This document shows positions 62,854-64,000 of a stretch of 64,000 bases of DNA, piece by piece (the first letter of the stretch is position 1; each line of letters opens with the position of its first letter). A program made the translations under genes and the position numbers. The notes under the pieces are model-generated. The model ran no database searches, was not told the origin of the DNA, and worked only from the letters and a program-made list of their open reading frames with translations. This stretch comes from Nocardioides marinus. Its GTDB lineage: Bacteria > Actinomycetota > Actinomycetes > Propionibacteriales > Nocardioidaceae. The stretch spans positions 1,595,501 to 1,659,500 of the forward strand of contig NZ_JACBZI010000001.1 in assembly GCF_013408145.1 (NCBI RefSeq), in the 5' to 3' direction.

Positions 62854-63708
62854 ATGACCCGAGGCGTGGACGCGCGGGCCCTGGCGGCGCTCTCCCGCGA
62901 GGTGGCGGCCGAGGCCGCGGCACTCGTGCGCGAGCACGCTGCCCGCGGCGTCGAGGTCGCCGCCACCAAGTCCAGCGACGTCGACGTCGTCACGGCCGCC
63001 GACCGGGCCAGCGAAGAGCTGCTGCGCGCAAGGCTGACCGCGGCCCGCCCCGACGACGCGATCCTCGGGGAGGAGGGGGAGGACCGGCCCGGCACGTCGG
63101 GGGTGCGCTGGGTGCTCGACCCGATCGACGGCACCGTCAACTTCCTCTACGGCCTGCCCCGGCACGCCGTCTCGGTGGCCGCCCAGGTCCAGGACGACGC
63201 GGCCCCCGACGGCTGGTCCACCGTCGCGGGGACGGTCCTGGAGGTGCCCACCGGCTCCACCTGGAGCGCCCACCTCGAGGACGGCCGGCCGGTCGGCACC
63301 CGCGACGGCGCTCCCGTCCGCGTCCGGGCGCCGCAGCCGCTGTCGCTGATGCTGGTCGCGACCGGCTTCTCCTACGACCGCGACGTGCGCCGCGCCCAGG
63401 CCGAGTCGCTGGTGCGGCTGCTGCCACAGGTGCGCGACATCCGTCGGCTGGGCTCGTGCGCCCTCGACCTGTGCCTGCTGGGCTCGGGACACCTCGACGG
63501 CTACGTCGAGGAGGGGGTGAACCTGTGGGACCACGCGGCGGCGGCCCTGATCGCGCGCGCCGGGGGCGCGCGCTGGGGGCTGCTGGCCGGCGCCTCGGGG
63601 CGCGACCTGCTCGTGGCGGCTCCCGAGGCGTCGTACGACACCTTCCTCGAGGCGGTGCTGGAGGCCGGCTACGCCCGCTCGGGCGACACCTCCCCCCGAG
63701 GGGAATAG
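62854..63708 (+). CDS. Inositol monophosphatase family protein
   Basis: A 284-residue Mg-dependent phosphatase. GEEGE at residues 72-76 and VLDPIDGTVNFLYG at 87-100 provide the metal-binding Glu and Asp residues. The late motif GYVEEGVNLWDHAAAALI gives the third Asp. It matches the SuhB-like IMPase group more closely than the protein at 9364 (DPIDGTVNF instead of DPVDGTYNF). Inositol-1-phosphate hydrolysis for inositol, mycothiol or phosphatidylinositol supply is likely. It is probably co-transcribed with the ferrochelatase gene. Two IMPase-family genes in one window suggest divided roles. Confidence 0.9.
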   Translation: MTRGVDARALAALSREVAAEAAALVREHAARGVEVAATKSSDVDVVTAADRASEELLRARLTAARPDDAILGEEGEDRPGTSGVRWVLDPIDGTVNFLYGLPRHAVSVAAQVQDDAAPDGWSTVAGTVLEVPTGSTWSAHLEDGRPVGTRDGAPVRVRAPQPLSLMLVATGFSYDRDVRRAQAESLVRLLPQVRDIRRLGSCALDLCLLGSGHLDGYVEEGVNLWDHAAAALIARAGGARWGLLAGASGRDLLVAAPEASYDTFLEAVLEAGYARSGDTSPRGE

Positions 63709-63737
63709 GGCGACGTCACCGACTGTTCACCGCCCGC

Positions 63738-63756
63738 CACACCAGACCGGTGTGGA
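63738..63756 (+). other. Inverted repeat upstream of the DUF4193 gene
   Basis: CCACACC and GGTGTGG flank a short AGACC centre in the 109-bp gap after the IMPase gene. It could be an operator or the end of the upstream transcript's terminator; there is no T-run. Confidence 0.35.
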
Positions 63757-63817
63757 GTGGCCCCGGGCGATGGTGCACACTGTGGCGCCGATCGACCGGA
63801 CGAGGGGAGTGACGACG

Positions 63818-64000
63818 ATGGCAACCGACTACGACGCGCCACGCAAGAACGAGGAGGACTCCTCCGAGGAGAGCATCGAAGAGCTCAAGGCGCGACGGCA
63901 CGACAAGAACTCGGGCAAGGTCGACGAGGACGAGACCGAGGCGGCGGAGTCGTTCGAGCTCCCCGGCGCGGACCTCTCCCACGAGGAGCTGGCCGTGGAG
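63818..64000 (+). CDS. DUF4193 domain-containing protein, 5' part
   Basis: The first 61 residues of a small acidic protein that runs off the window: MATDYDAPRKNEEDSSEESIEELKAR type start, then DEDETEAAESFELPGADLSHEELAVE. This matches the ~100-residue actinobacterial DUF4193 family, whose C-terminus (not included here) normally carries a cysteine pair. GAGGGGAG lies about nine bases before the ATG. Function unknown. Confidence 0.85.
   Translation, partial: MATDYDAPRKNEEDSSEESIEELKARRHDKNSGKVDEDETEAAESFELPGADLSHEELAVE

Overview
This window is a stretch of high-GC actinobacterial chromosome, most likely from Nocardioides or another member of the Nocardioidaceae. Codon third positions are strongly G/C, GTG starts are frequent, and many stop and start codons overlap as GTGA or ATGA. 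Family-specific genes point the same way: SsgA-like protein, SepH, phosphatidylinositol-phosphate synthase, a [2Fe-2S]-type ferrochelatase, DUF6167, DUF4193 and DUF349 proteins. Gene order from thrS through relA, hisS, aspS, rarA, alaS and the aro genes to nusB follows the order known from mycobacteria and streptomycetes. The window is therefore mostly core chromosome with accessory insertions.

Layout. 1-1.2 kb: the end of a class IV aminotransferase, an SsgA-family gene, and tRNA-Val(CAC) followed by two tandem 80-bp copies of its 3' half. 1.3-5.0 kb: lipoprotein, thrS and a second lipoprotein whose start codon lies in a dispersed repeat. 5.0-8.5 kb: an accessory redox unit made of an AurF-like diiron oxygenase, a ferredoxin/FprB-type reductase and a TetR regulator, behind two matched palindromes. 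8.5-22.4 kb: HIT protein, inositol-phosphatase family gene, PIP synthase, pdxS, pdxT, yebC, ruvCAB with a LexA box, yajC-secD-secF, apt and relA. 22.4-27.7 kb: DUF349 protein, metallo-beta-lactamase hydrolase, hisS, aspS. 27.8-34.3 kb: a five-gene oligopeptide/dipeptide ABC transporter. 34.3-46.6 kb: rarA, two small membrane proteins, alaS, ruvX, mltG, aroE, prepilin peptidase, aroC-aroK-aroB-aroQ, efp, nusB. 46.7-52.4 kb: two paralogous FAD disulfide oxidoreductases around a DUF1206 membrane protein, a ParA/MinD-like ATPase and a quinone reductase-like enzyme. 52.5-55.2 kb: a DUF222/HNH nuclease behind a perfect LexA box, a repeat array, and thymidine kinase. 55.2-64.0 kb: sulfurtransferase, two-domain acyl reductase, sepH, acetyltransferase, TRIC channel, MFS transporter, ferrochelatase, a second inositol-monophosphatase family gene, and the start of a DUF4193 gene.

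How the genes work together. The core blocks cover translation (thrS, hisS, aspS, alaS, efp), Holliday-junction processing and fork repair (ruvABC, ruvX, rarA), protein export (yajC-secDF), PLP synthesis (pdxST), shikimate synthesis (aroE, C, K, B, Q), stringent response (apt-relA) and envelope or division functions (PIP synthase, mltG, SsgA, SepH). Two observations cut across genes. First, well over a dozen genes carry a -10 hexamer of the form (T/C)ANNNT ending 6 or 7 bases before the start codon, which predicts leaderless mRNAs. Second, a dispersed element built around GGTCTCG...CTCGACCA occurs at four places; in three it contributes protein sequence (a lipoprotein signal peptide, the HisRS tail and the inside of the HNH nuclease).

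I see no CRISPR array, prophage, insertion sequence or recognisable replication origin. The best candidates for under-described biology are the oxygenase/reductase/TetR unit with its paired operators, the oxidoreductase-DUF1206-oxidoreductase cluster, and the dispersed repeats.
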